Source of the DNA: JBDLID01 sp039715055
GTDB taxonomy: Bacteria > Desulfobacterota > Desulfobulbia > Desulfobulbales > Desulfocapsaceae
Length of the DNA stretch: 26,317 bases
Assembly: GCA_039715055.1 (NCBI GenBank)
Contig: JBDLID010000033.1
Span: 1 to 26,317 of the forward strand
Direction of reading: 5' to 3'
Shown here in pieces: positions 1 through 7,367 of the stretch. The position numbers and the translations under genes are program-made. The notes beneath the pieces were generated by a model. The model was not told the origin of the DNA and made no database searches. It saw only the letters and a program-made list of their open reading frames with translations. How positions within the stretch are numbered: position 1 is the first letter of the stretch; each line of letters opens with the position of its first letter.

Positions 1-60
1 CTTCTTAATTGGGGTCAGAGTAAAAAAAATGTTTTTAATTTTACTCTGACCCCAATTAAG
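1..60. repeat. Long perfect hairpin repeat (REP/RAYT-type)
   Basis: Arms at 4-25 and 39-60 are perfect 22-nt inverted repeats around a 13-nt A/T-rich loop. The arm core GGGGTCAGAGTAAAA resembles palindromic elements I associate with REP-associated tyrosine (Y1) transposases in Desulfobacterota and Gammaproteobacteria; that link is from memory. No transposase gene is present here. The hairpin could also act as a bidirectional terminator for whatever lies to the left of the window. Confidence 0.7.
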
Positions 61-61
61 G

Positions 62-111
62 CATCAGTATGCATTTTGTGTATACAAGTGTCCATAAAAT
101 GCATATTGATG
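62..111. repeat. Second imperfect hairpin
   Basis: Arms 62-77 and 96-111 match at 15 of 16 positions (CATCAGTATGCATTTT against the complement of AAAATGCATATTGATG), with an 18-nt loop. It starts one base after the preceding hairpin, so the two form a tandem structured block of about 110 bp. From 112 to 247 I see only A/T-rich leader sequence ending in a GGAGG ribosome binding site before the first gene. Confidence 0.55.
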
Positions 112-247
112 TGGCCTTTATTTCTTCTGGATTAAATTGTTTTTATTCAAAATTACATAAAATCAGTATCCTACGGTTTTATGCTTAAGTGGCCCGGAAA
201 TTGATAATAGAGAACCAACCACTTAACAATGAGAAACCGGAGGCTAT

Positions 248-631
248 ATGGACAAAATTTATCTCATCAATTTCTGGGCTGCGTGGATCGGTATAATCGG
301 CGGTTTTGTATCCGGCGCAGTGATGGGCCTGTCCTTTCATAAAGACAACTGGCTGGGAGGATACGGCACATGGCGGCGGCGGATGATCCGCCTTGGTCAT
401 ATTTCGTTTTTTGGAATTGGCTTTATCAATCTGCTTTACGCACTGAGTTCCCACCATGTCCAGTACGAGAACCTTCTCGCAACTGTATTCCTGATTATCG
501 GCGCAGTGGCAATGCCGTTGATCTGTTTCCTGTCTGGTTGGAAAAAGGTTTTCAGGCATCTGTTTTTTATCCCGGTCATCAGCCTTGTTGCAGGAGGTAT
601 TCTTTTTCTCTATCAGGGAGGTTTGTTATGA
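248..631 (+). CDS. Small integral membrane protein, unknown function
   Basis: This 127-residue protein is not one I recognise. It is mostly hydrophobic, with about four predicted membrane segments (roughly residues 8-28, 48-68, 76-96 and 104-124) separated by short basic loops such as WRRR and WKKVFRH. No signal peptide cleavage site or catalytic motif is visible. The start is supported by GGAGG eight bases upstream. Its last codons overlap the ATG of the following radical SAM gene (TTATGA junction), so the two are probably translationally coupled and may work together, perhaps in modifying or moving a membrane-associated product. That role is inference only. Confidence 0.75.
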   Translation: MDKIYLINFWAAWIGIIGGFVSGAVMGLSFHKDNWLGGYGTWRRRMIRLGHISFFGIGFINLLYALSSHHVQYENLLATVFLIIGAVAMPLICFLSGWKKVFRHLFFIPVISLVAGGILFLYQGGLL

Positions 632-2028
632 AAACAACGAGCACAAAAGGATTAAGAATCGGATTTGTCGCCATGAGTGGAATTCGGGTTGTGGATAAGG
701 AATTACTGGAGATGGGACTCACCCTTCCCGGGTTTGTTGAGCGCAGCAAGGTGATCGCCTCGCTGCCGAGTCTCGGGCTCTTGACCCTTGCCGGAATGAC
801 CCCTGACTGTCATGAGGTGCATTACTTTGAAATAGATGATCTGCAGTCAAGTCCGGTAACCATGGAGGAGCTTTCCGGGTTCGACCTGATCGCGATATCA
901 ACCTTGAGCGCACAGGTTGGGGAAGGGTACAGGCTTGCAGACAGTCTCAGGGAACTCGGGGTTTCTGTAGTCATGGGCGGCCTGCATGTGAGCTGCTGTG
1001 TCGATGAGGCAATGGACCATGTGGACAGTGTTATTGTCGGAGAGGGTGAATCCTGCTGGCCTGAAGTTCTTCAAGATGGTGCTTCAGGCAGACTGAAACC
1101 TGTCTACAGGAGCAGTAAAAGCTTTGATCTGGCCGACGCCCCCATGCCCGCCTTTGAACTCCTTGATATTGACAAATATAACCGGATAACCGTGCAGACC
1201 AGTCGTGGCTGCAGCCACCGCTGTGAATTTTGTGCCGGATCGGTCCTCCTCACCCCTCAGTATAAGCAAAAACCAATGGAAAAGGTGCTGGCCGAGGTCG
1301 ATAAAATCTGCTCCATCTGGCAGCGCCCGTTCATCGAGTTTGCCGACGACAACAGTTTTGTCAACAAAGGCTACTGGAAAGAACTGCTGCCCGAGCTGAA
1401 AAAACGCAAAATACGCTGGTTCACGGAAAGCGACATATCCATAGCTGATGACCCTGCACTGCTCAGGCTCATGCATGATGCCGGATGCGTCCAGGTGCTG
1501 ATCGGTCTTGAGAGTCCCAGTAGGTCAGCATTGGGTGGACTGGAGACCAGGCAGAACTGGAAACAGAACCAGGCTGCACACTATCGTCAGTCCATTGAGA
1601 CCATTCAATCCCATGGAATCAGTGTTAACGGTTGTTTTATTCTCGGCCTCGATGACCATGGGATAGAGGCCTTTGATGAAGTGTACAGGTTTGTCGAGCA
1701 GGCAGGCCTGCATGAGGTGCAGATCACAATTTTAACGCCATTTCCCGGGACACCATTTTATCAACGGCTTGCAAGGGAGGGAAGACTGCTTGACGATGAT
1801 GGTTGGGAAAAATGCACCCTTTTTGACATCAACTACATGCCGAAACAGATGACAACAGGTGAATTGTCTGCAGGGTTTAAACAGTTGACGACAAGATTAT
1901 ACAGTGATTTTAACACAGCGAAAAGGAGAGGCCGCTTCAGGGAAATGGTACGTCAACTCGCCAGGCAAAAAAGAAAAAACTATATTGTCCCTGATAGCCG
2001 ATTGGAACAGGAGAGTATGCATGGTTGA
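628..2028 (+). CDS. B12-binding-type radical SAM protein
   Basis: The start at 628 is chosen because GGGAGG precedes it and it overlaps the stop of the upstream membrane protein; an open frame extends further upstream to 370 but only out of phase with that gene. The product is 466 residues. Residues 40-150 look like a cobalamin-binding-type Rossmann domain (ASLPSLGLLTLA, then GFDLIAISTLSAQ, GVSVVMGGLHVS, SVIVGEGE). The radical SAM core follows with CSHRCEFC (C195, C199, C202), which binds the 4Fe-4S cluster that cleaves S-adenosylmethionine. The classical B12 DxHxxG motif is not evident, so cobalamin use is uncertain. The substrate cannot be read from sequence. Family members act on lipids, tetrapyrroles and secondary metabolites. 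Confidence 0.88.
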   Translation: MKTTSTKGLRIGFVAMSGIRVVDKELLEMGLTLPGFVERSKVIASLPSLGLLTLAGMTPDCHEVHYFEIDDLQSSPVTMEELSGFDLIAISTLSAQVGEGYRLADSLRELGVSVVMGGLHVSCCVDEAMDHVDSVIVGEGESCWPEVLQDGASGRLKPVYRSSKSFDLADAPMPAFELLDIDKYNRITVQTSRGCSHRCEFCAGSVLLTPQYKQKPMEKVLAEVDKICSIWQRPFIEFADDNSFVNKGYWKELLPELKKRKIRWFTESDISIADDPALLRLMHDAGCVQVLIGLESPSRSALGGLETRQNWKQNQAAHYRQSIETIQSHGISVNGCFILGLDDHGIEAFDEVYRFVEQAGLHEVQITILTPFPGTPFYQRLAREGRLLDDDGWEKCTLFDINYMPKQMTTGELSAGFKQLTTRLYSDFNTAKRRGRFREMVRQLARQKRKNYIVPDSRLEQESMHG

Positions 2029-2093
2029 ACCTGATCGGACAAATGCTTCGAAGAAAAACGGTACCTGTCAGCTCAGGCCTGAATAATTACACA

Positions 2094-2300
2094 TCATGCG
2101 ATTTTTTCAGCTTCAACTTCAAGGCGAGTCATGTCCAGGTGGATATAGCCCTCCTTGTCGGGAGGAAATTTTTCAACGTATTTTTCCACAAGCCGGGAGA
2201 TGAACTCCTCTTCACGATAAACAGGGACTCTGTCGGTATGGGGCAGCCAGGTTTTCCGTACCCGGCCTGCCAAGCCGATTTTTGTCCGCAAATGAAATGT
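2094..2300 (-). pseudogene. Probable gene remnant (C-terminal fragment)
   Basis: The minus-strand frame ending at 2094 encodes about 65 residues of protein-like sequence (for example GLAGRVRKTWLPHTDRVPVY followed by an EEEFISRLVEKY helix) with codon use like the neighbouring genes. Upstream of about 2300 the same frame becomes low-quality sequence rich in Ser, Gln and Cys, with no convincing start codon or ribosome binding site. It therefore looks like the 3' end of a gene whose 5' part was lost. I do not recognise the family. It may instead be a very short intact gene using a TTG start. Confidence 0.35.
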
Positions 2301-2406
2301 CTTTTGGAATAAACTCGACTCTTGTGTGCAATCGATACAGCTGCGCGCTGTGAAAGAAGCAGTCGCTGCTGCCTGCTGCCAGGCAGAATCATGATGTGGT
2401 GTAATG

Positions 2407-2432
2407 GGGTGTAACTGACTCCGGTTACACCC
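2407..2432 (-). terminator. Hairpin downstream of the histidine kinase gene
   Basis: A perfect 9-bp stem (GGGTGTAAC paired with GTTACACCC) encloses an 8-nt loop, 30 bases past the stop of the minus-strand kinase gene. No clear T-run follows on that strand, so it is a weak intrinsic terminator at best, or an mRNA-stabilising 3' structure. Confidence 0.35.
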
Positions 2433-2461
2433 GCTCCAACTGCCACCGCAACCCACAGGAA

Positions 2462-4840
2462 TTACGAGACTGCTACTGCCCGTTTCAGCATTTTGTGTAA
2501 AGAGTTGATTCGAATGGGCTTTGAGAGATAGTTGTCCATACCTGCCTCCAGACATGCCTCTCTGTCACTGGACATGGCGTTGGCAGTCATGGCGACTATG
2601 GGGATGTGCCTGCCATAGAGATGTTCACTAAGTTTTTCAACCAGGCCTTTCTCAATTTCTTTAACGGGAGCACCACACTCTATGGCACGTATAATAGTTG
2701 TGGCGGTCAGTCCATCCATCACCGGCATCTGCACATCCATCAAAACAACATCAACCTGATGTTGGGCCAGGGCCTCAAGGGCCAGAACGCCATTTCCCGC
2801 CTCTATGATTGTATGATCTTTTTTTTCCAGTACCATCCGGGCAAGAATCATATTCGGCTCATTATCTTCCACCAGAAGAATTGTCAGTGGAGGAAGCACC
2901 ATCTCTTCTTCCCTGCTGCTTTCCACATGAGCTGGAAGCTCGTCGGGCTTGCAGGGCTGGAAAGGAAGAGTAAAGGTAAATGTGCTGCCTTGGCCAGGGG
3001 AGGAGACCGCTTCTATATCTCCTCCCATCATCCTGCATAACTGCTGACAGATACTCAAACCGAGACCGGTCCCGCCGAAATTTTTTGTCGTGCTGTCATC
3101 TTCCTGGGCAAACTGATTGAAGACATGCGTCAACTTGTCTGGAGCAATGCCTATGCCGGTATCCCGCACACTGAATTGAAGTAGCGGCCATCCCTTGTTG
3201 CACGCCAGACAGTCTATGGAAACATCGATGGAGCCCTGTTCGGTAAACTTGATACTGTTACTCAGGAGGTTAATCAAAACCTGTTTGACCCGGAGGCCGT
3301 CTCCGATGACAGCTTGAGGGACATCTGCTGAAATGCTACAAGTCAGCTTGACAGGCTGATCCTTACTCTCAAGAAGTACCTGGATGGTCTTTATGCATGA
3401 TTTTACAGTATCGTGCAGGTCAAAAGGACTTTTTTCGATACGGAGCTCACCCGCCTCTATTTTGGAAAGGTCAAGGATGTCGTTGATCAGGGCAAGAAGG
3501 TTTTCAGATGACTGTGCAATCATCTTCAGGTGTGATTTGGTTTCCTGGTCAAGGCTGTTATGAAGGGCGAGTTCGGTCCGGCCGATGATTGAATTCATCG
3601 GTGTCCGGATTTCGTGGCTCATGTTGGCAAGGAACTGAGATTTTGACTGGTTGGCTTCCTCAGCTTTCTGTTTGGCGACCTGCAGTTCGTTCTCATTTGA
3701 TTTTCTGACGATCAGAGTGGTGATAGCCTGAGCAATGAGTTCGATAAATATTGTTTCGTTTTTCCGCTGGATATAGTCCGGACTCAAACCGATAACAAGA
3801 ACACCCAGCAGTCTGCCGGAAGAGAGAAGGGGGATACAGAAGTGAGAGTTCTCCCTGTAGCTTCCGGTGGTGGAGCTGAAGTAACTTTTATCCTCACTGG
3901 AGGCAAAGATTGTCTTTCGCTGAAGTGCTGCCTGACCACAATGACACTCGCCGAGCGAAATCGATCCACGCATGCAGGGCAGTGACGGGGCAAGATTTTT
4001 TTCAACTGTCAAAACCAGTTTTTCATTGTTGTCAGCCATCAGGAAGACAGCATAGTGCCGGTCAGGCAGCTCACAGTCAAAGGTACATATAAGAAGGTCC
4101 AGCGCATTTGTCAGTTGGTCGGTTATGGGAACGGAAAGATCCTGAATCGACAAAATCGAGTTTATGATTGTTTTATGACGGTACTCTTCCTCTATTGTTA
4201 CCTTGCTCTCTTCGAGTTGACCGATAAAGCGGTAAATGAAAAAAAGCGATACAATGATCGCTCCTGCAAAAAAAAGCAGAATTAACAACAGCGGAATACC
4301 TCCCCGGAAAACGAGGAGGTCGAGTTGATTAAGCCTCGCCGATATATTGTAATAAATTTCATGGGCACCGATGAACCTGCCTTGATACATGAGAGGGATA
4401 TAGGTTTCCACTACATCAGCACTCATGGTCTGTCCTTCAAGTGACTCCATCTCCTTTTTGACAACCTTGGTGAACACATCTCCCCTGGCAACGACATTGT
4501 GGTAATAATCGTGCGTGTTGACCTTGCCTATATCTTTGGCGCTTGTTGAAAAACTGATGGTGCCGTCCGCTTTAAAAAGCTTGATCTTCATGATTTTAAA
4601 TGAAGTAAGGGCTTCCGAGACATGAACCGGAAATGATTCCGGCACCGTGGAGTCAGCGATAAAATCCTGGTTGTTGAGCAGGTTTTTGCTAAGGTGATGG
4701 GCTACCCTGATAGCCTCTTCTTCGGTCTGTTCAATGAGGAGTTCGTTAAAGGCGGGAATATAAGAGCCGAATAAGTACAGCAGAATTATGCCAAGTGTCG
4801 CAATGGTGACGATTCCACTATATATGAGCCTGGTTTTCAT
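2462..4840 (-). CDS. Hybrid sensor histidine kinase with GAF and receiver domains
   Basis: The 792-residue protein has membrane segment 1 at about 8-30, a periplasmic sensor region at 31-178 (Cache-like judging by length and flanking helices) and membrane segment 2 at about 179-203. A cytoplasmic GAF-like domain spans about 225-375 and carries a Cys-His cluster (CMRGSISLGECHCGQ, 289-303). The HisKA domain has SHEIRTPMN with phospho-acceptor H409. The ATPase domain shows the N box NLLSNSIKF, G1 DTGIGIA and G2 GGTGLGLSI. A C-terminal receiver has acidic pair E658/D659, phospho-acceptor D702 in LMDVQMPVMDG and K774. No HPt domain or output regulator lies beside it, so the partner is probably elsewhere. 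The Cys-His cluster resembles redox- or metal-sensing GAFs, but no ligand can be assigned. Confidence 0.93.
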   Translation of the reverse strand: MKTRLIYSGIVTIATLGIILLYLFGSYIPAFNELLIEQTEEEAIRVAHHLSKNLLNNQDFIADSTVPESFPVHVSEALTSFKIMKIKLFKADGTISFSTSAKDIGKVNTHDYYHNVVARGDVFTKVVKKEMESLEGQTMSADVVETYIPLMYQGRFIGAHEIYYNISARLNQLDLLVFRGGIPLLLILLFFAGAIIVSLFFIYRFIGQLEESKVTIEEEYRHKTIINSILSIQDLSVPITDQLTNALDLLICTFDCELPDRHYAVFLMADNNEKLVLTVEKNLAPSLPCMRGSISLGECHCGQAALQRKTIFASSEDKSYFSSTTGSYRENSHFCIPLLSSGRLLGVLVIGLSPDYIQRKNETIFIELIAQAITTLIVRKSNENELQVAKQKAEEANQSKSQFLANMSHEIRTPMNSIIGRTELALHNSLDQETKSHLKMIAQSSENLLALINDILDLSKIEAGELRIEKSPFDLHDTVKSCIKTIQVLLESKDQPVKLTCSISADVPQAVIGDGLRVKQVLINLLSNSIKFTEQGSIDVSIDCLACNKGWPLLQFSVRDTGIGIAPDKLTHVFNQFAQEDDSTTKNFGGTGLGLSICQQLCRMMGGDIEAVSSPGQGSTFTFTLPFQPCKPDELPAHVESSREEEMVLPPLTILLVEDNEPNMILARMVLEKKDHTIIEAGNGVLALEALAQHQVDVVLMDVQMPVMDGLTATTIIRAIECGAPVKEIEKGLVEKLSEHLYGRHIPIVAMTANAMSSDREACLEAGMDNYLSKPIRINSLHKMLKRAVAVS

Positions 4841-5055
4841 TTTGCAATCTCACTCAAACCGACACTATTCCGGCTAGGTGTAAGTGTCCACCAAGTTCCC
4901 TTAACTGAAGGGTTCAGACAGGGAAATATCAAACTGATTAGCTATAGGCTACCCTATAGTTTGGTTAATGGGAGCAATTACTTACTGTAAAGTATGCAAT
5001 AAAATATTTCAATAACAATGCCCGGATAGTGGTGTGAATTGGCACTCTCCTGATA

Positions 5056-5490
5056 TCACTTCAGGGCTCCTGAGTACCGTTTTTCTGAGTAGCCGTGGAT
5101 CGGTATACCGTTGACAATTGCAAACGGAACCCCGCTCTTTCCATCCAGTTGTTTTTTTCTGGCCGCTGCCGCGGAGTCTTTTTCAATATCATAAGCCCTG
5201 TAGGAGATGCCTCTGGATTTGAAAAACTGCTTGGCCTGTTTGCAGTACGGGCACCAGCTGGTCACATAGAGTTCGACCTGGTTTTGTTCAGTGGTTCGCT
5301 GTACCGAGGATCTTTTTTTGGCAGGTTTGCTCTTTTTGACCTGGTCGGGTGGCGGCGGGTAATAGGTCCTGCGAACCACACCGTTTCTGTCTGTCCAGGT
5401 ATAGAGTTTGGAAAAGGCAGGGGCTGGCAGCAGCAGCTGAATGGCAAGAGGAAGGCTGCAGAATATCAAACAGATACGGGTCAGTTTCAT
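5056..5490 (-). CDS. Exported DUF4124-glutaredoxin fusion protein
   Basis: This 144-residue protein begins with a signal peptide (residues 1-27, ending near PAPAFS). A short DUF4124-type segment follows (KLYTWTDRNGVVRRTYYPPP, 28-48), then a basic linker and a glutaredoxin fold (71-144) with active site CPYC (C80, C83) and a cis-proline motif GVPF (P122). It is likely a periplasmic thiol-disulfide oxidoreductase. The CPYC pair is classical for dithiol glutaredoxins, although glutathione or another donor in the periplasm is unclear. The gene stands alone, about 215 bases from the kinase gene start. A short palindrome, CTATAGG-CTAC-CCTATAG, lies in that gap near 4943-4960. Confidence 0.85.
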   Translation of the reverse strand: MKLTRICLIFCSLPLAIQLLLPAPAFSKLYTWTDRNGVVRRTYYPPPPDQVKKSKPAKKRSSVQRTTEQNQVELYVTSWCPYCKQAKQFFKSRGISYRAYDIEKDSAAAARKKQLDGKSGVPFAIVNGIPIHGYSEKRYSGALK

Positions 5491-5580
5491 AAAAATCTCC
5501 AGTTGGTGGAAACAAATTCAGACAGGGTGCTGAAGTGGGAGCAATTTTGTTTTGACCCTGTTTCATTTATTAATAGTTGA

Positions 5581-5719
5581 CTACCTTGAAAAATTGCCTT
5601 TTTGCTCAATCTCTGCGTTATACGAAAAAATTTATCCTCAGAATATCAGACATATGCCTGTGGTAAAATTTTTAATATGCCTTGATCTTGAACAAAAATT
5701 CTAATTTTTCAAGGCACCC
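5581..5719. repeat. MITE-like repeat, copy A
   Basis: This 139-bp imperfect palindrome begins ACCTTGAAAAATTGCC and ends CTAATTTTTCAAGG. It aligns along its length with the copy at 21805-21945, sharing ends, the central CATATGCCTG block and GGTAAAATTT. Its right end overlaps the last codons of the adjacent minus-strand gene and supplies that gene's TGA stop. No coding capacity is seen inside. Confidence 0.7.
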
Positions 5720-6308
5720 AGTTGTGTATTTCAAATTCTTCTACCCAAAATAATTCGCAGGCGTGACTTCCTGTATCTGTACGACTTAAAGAGCTGCGCC
5801 AACGCCAGCCATCCGGTGCGGTCACTTTGATCAGTTTGCCGCTGATTTCGACTATCTCACCGGCACGTGCACTGTTGATTTTTGAATGAATGTCTTTAGA
5901 GGAAGGAACAAGGTGCATATTGGCACTGTGTGTTTCAAGTTCTCTTCTGGGGATTGGGAATTTTTTCACTTTCCATCTGTACCAGCGATTTGACTCGGAG
6001 ATATCTATGGAATCCAGGATCTGCTCATCGGACATTTTTCCCCAGCCCAATGCCAGATCAATAGGGGAAAGGTCAGACTCCCGCCCCCATCTATACTTCT
6101 TCTTTGCAAGGATCTTGGCTGTAAGATGGAATGTTGCAAGGGGAGTAACAGAGTAATTTTTGAATGGAAAGCTTTGTGGGGACGATATGTTGACCTGTTC
6201 TGGCGGGTTGGGGGCCAATACTCCGGGTTTTAGATTAACAGCACCATTTTTAAAAAAGGCAAACCATAAGACAGGAACAGCAAATAAAGTGTAGCGTATT
6301 ATTTTCAT
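5709..6308 (-). CDS. Conserved exported protein, unknown function
   Basis: A 199-residue protein with an N-terminal hydrophobic segment (about residues 5-20), probably an uncleaved anchor or signal peptide. I recall homologues annotated only as hypothetical proteins in varied Proteobacteria, sharing the central blocks GRESDLSPIDLALGWGKMSD, ISESNRWYRWK, ETHSANMHLVP and PDGWRWRSSLSRTDTG. All are present here, so the gene appears intact. The C-terminal half, with a GKLIKV strand and ELFWVEEFEI, looks like a small beta fold. The stop codon sits inside a repeat element (NWVP then TGA), so the original C-terminus may have been altered by that insertion. The ribosome binding site is weak. Confidence 0.75.
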   Translation of the reverse strand: MKIIRYTLFAVPVLWFAFFKNGAVNLKPGVLAPNPPEQVNISSPQSFPFKNYSVTPLATFHLTAKILAKKKYRWGRESDLSPIDLALGWGKMSDEQILDSIDISESNRWYRWKVKKFPIPRRELETHSANMHLVPSSKDIHSKINSARAGEIVEISGKLIKVTAPDGWRWRSSLSRTDTGSHACELFWVEEFEIHNWVP

Positions 6309-6384
6309 GGGATACTTTTTTCTTTGAACAGAGCTGTTTTTTTATTTTCCGGCTGTCTTTAGGCCGGCTATCAGCCTTCAGCCG

Positions 6385-7359
6385 TTACAACGAGATAAAA
6401 AAGTAGACAATTCCCACCATGATCAGGCTGGAGATCCGGAAGAGCTGGTTGTAGAAGATCAGCTCCGTTGCAATTTTGGGGCGAAATATCCCGGCGTAAT
6501 AGGGGAACTGGTGGCGGATTGCCCGTACCGGCGAGGAGAGGACATTGCCCACTAAAAGGGCGAGGACGATCTCCCGGTAGTCCATGGACCCTTCCGCAAG
6601 AAGCGCCCCGGCGGCAGCCAGCCCGGCGGTGAACTCGGCTGCGATATGAAGGGTGATGATGCCCATGGACTGGGGGGACAGCCAGGGCAGAAAGGAGAGG
6701 TAGCGGGCCATGAACGTCTCAAGGGAGTCGAAAATGCCCAGCCGGTGCATGATGAAAAAGAGAGTATAGATCGGCACGGTGAAGATGACGATCTTCCTGA
6801 TCCTCTTTTTAAACCGCTTCCAGCTTTTGGTCAGGGCGGTGGTGACGATTCCCTGCCGGTCCCGTTCATCCTCCTTGATGGGCAGTGTTGCGGTGCGTTC
6901 GGGCGGATCGAGGAGAAAGCGGCTGATGATGACGATGGAAAAGGTCCGCAGGATGGCCGCGCCGAAGGTGATGCCCACATAGATGAGCGCTGCCCCCTTG
7001 ATGAGCGGGGCGGTAATGAAAAAGATCGTCGGCAGGTGGAGAAAGTAGGTGGGCAGGGAGTTGAAAAGATTGGCCAGGATGAGCTCCTTTTTTTCCATCT
7101 TCTCCTTGTCATAGGCCTCGGCAAGCATGGTGTTGGCTGCAACACCAGAAAACAGGGCCATGGCAAAGGACGCACCCGCCGTATCCGAGAGGTTGCCGAG
7201 GCGGATGAGGGGGCGTGCCAGGGTGGCGATTTTCGAACTCCAGTTCAGGGATTCGATAAAATTCGCCACCAACAGGCCGATGGAGATAAAAAAGAGCAGG
7301 CGGATGAGGGGCCAGAGCAGACTTTGCCACACCTCGCTGAGAAATTCCGGGGAAATCAC
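6385..7359 (-). CDS. Nucleoside-recognition (Gate) domain membrane protein
   Basis: The 324-residue protein has about eight hydrophobic segments arranged as two Gate-like halves around a basic cytoplasmic loop (KSWKRFKKRIRK, about 178-190). It contains GVAANTMLAEA and GNVLSSPVRAIRHQFPYY, typical of the nucleoside-recognition/SpmA-SpmB family. The start codon is GTG, eight bases after the sppA stop, with AAGGTAA as a poor ribosome binding site, suggesting coupling to sppA translation. The family is implicated in membrane transport or spore-core dehydration in Firmicutes, but the substrate is unknown outside them. A GC-rich inverted repeat (CCGGC/GCCGG) around 6348-6372 followed by A/T-rich sequence may end the operon. 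Confidence 0.8.
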   Translation of the reverse strand: MISPEFLSEVWQSLLWPLIRLLFFISIGLLVANFIESLNWSSKIATLARPLIRLGNLSDTAGASFAMALFSGVAANTMLAEAYDKEKMEKKELILANLFNSLPTYFLHLPTIFFITAPLIKGAALIYVGITFGAAILRTFSIVIISRFLLDPPERTATLPIKEDERDRQGIVTTALTKSWKRFKKRIRKIVIFTVPIYTLFFIMHRLGIFDSLETFMARYLSFLPWLSPQSMGIITLHIAAEFTAGLAAAGALLAEGSMDYREIVLALLVGNVLSSPVRAIRHQFPYYAGIFRPKIATELIFYNQLFRISSLIMVGIVYFFISL

Positions 7360-7367
7360 TGGTTACC

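Noticed and set aside
2025..2312. Plus-strand open frame overlapping the end of the radical SAM gene
   Set aside because: Opposite to a better coding signal on the minus strand and lacks a credible ribosome binding site.
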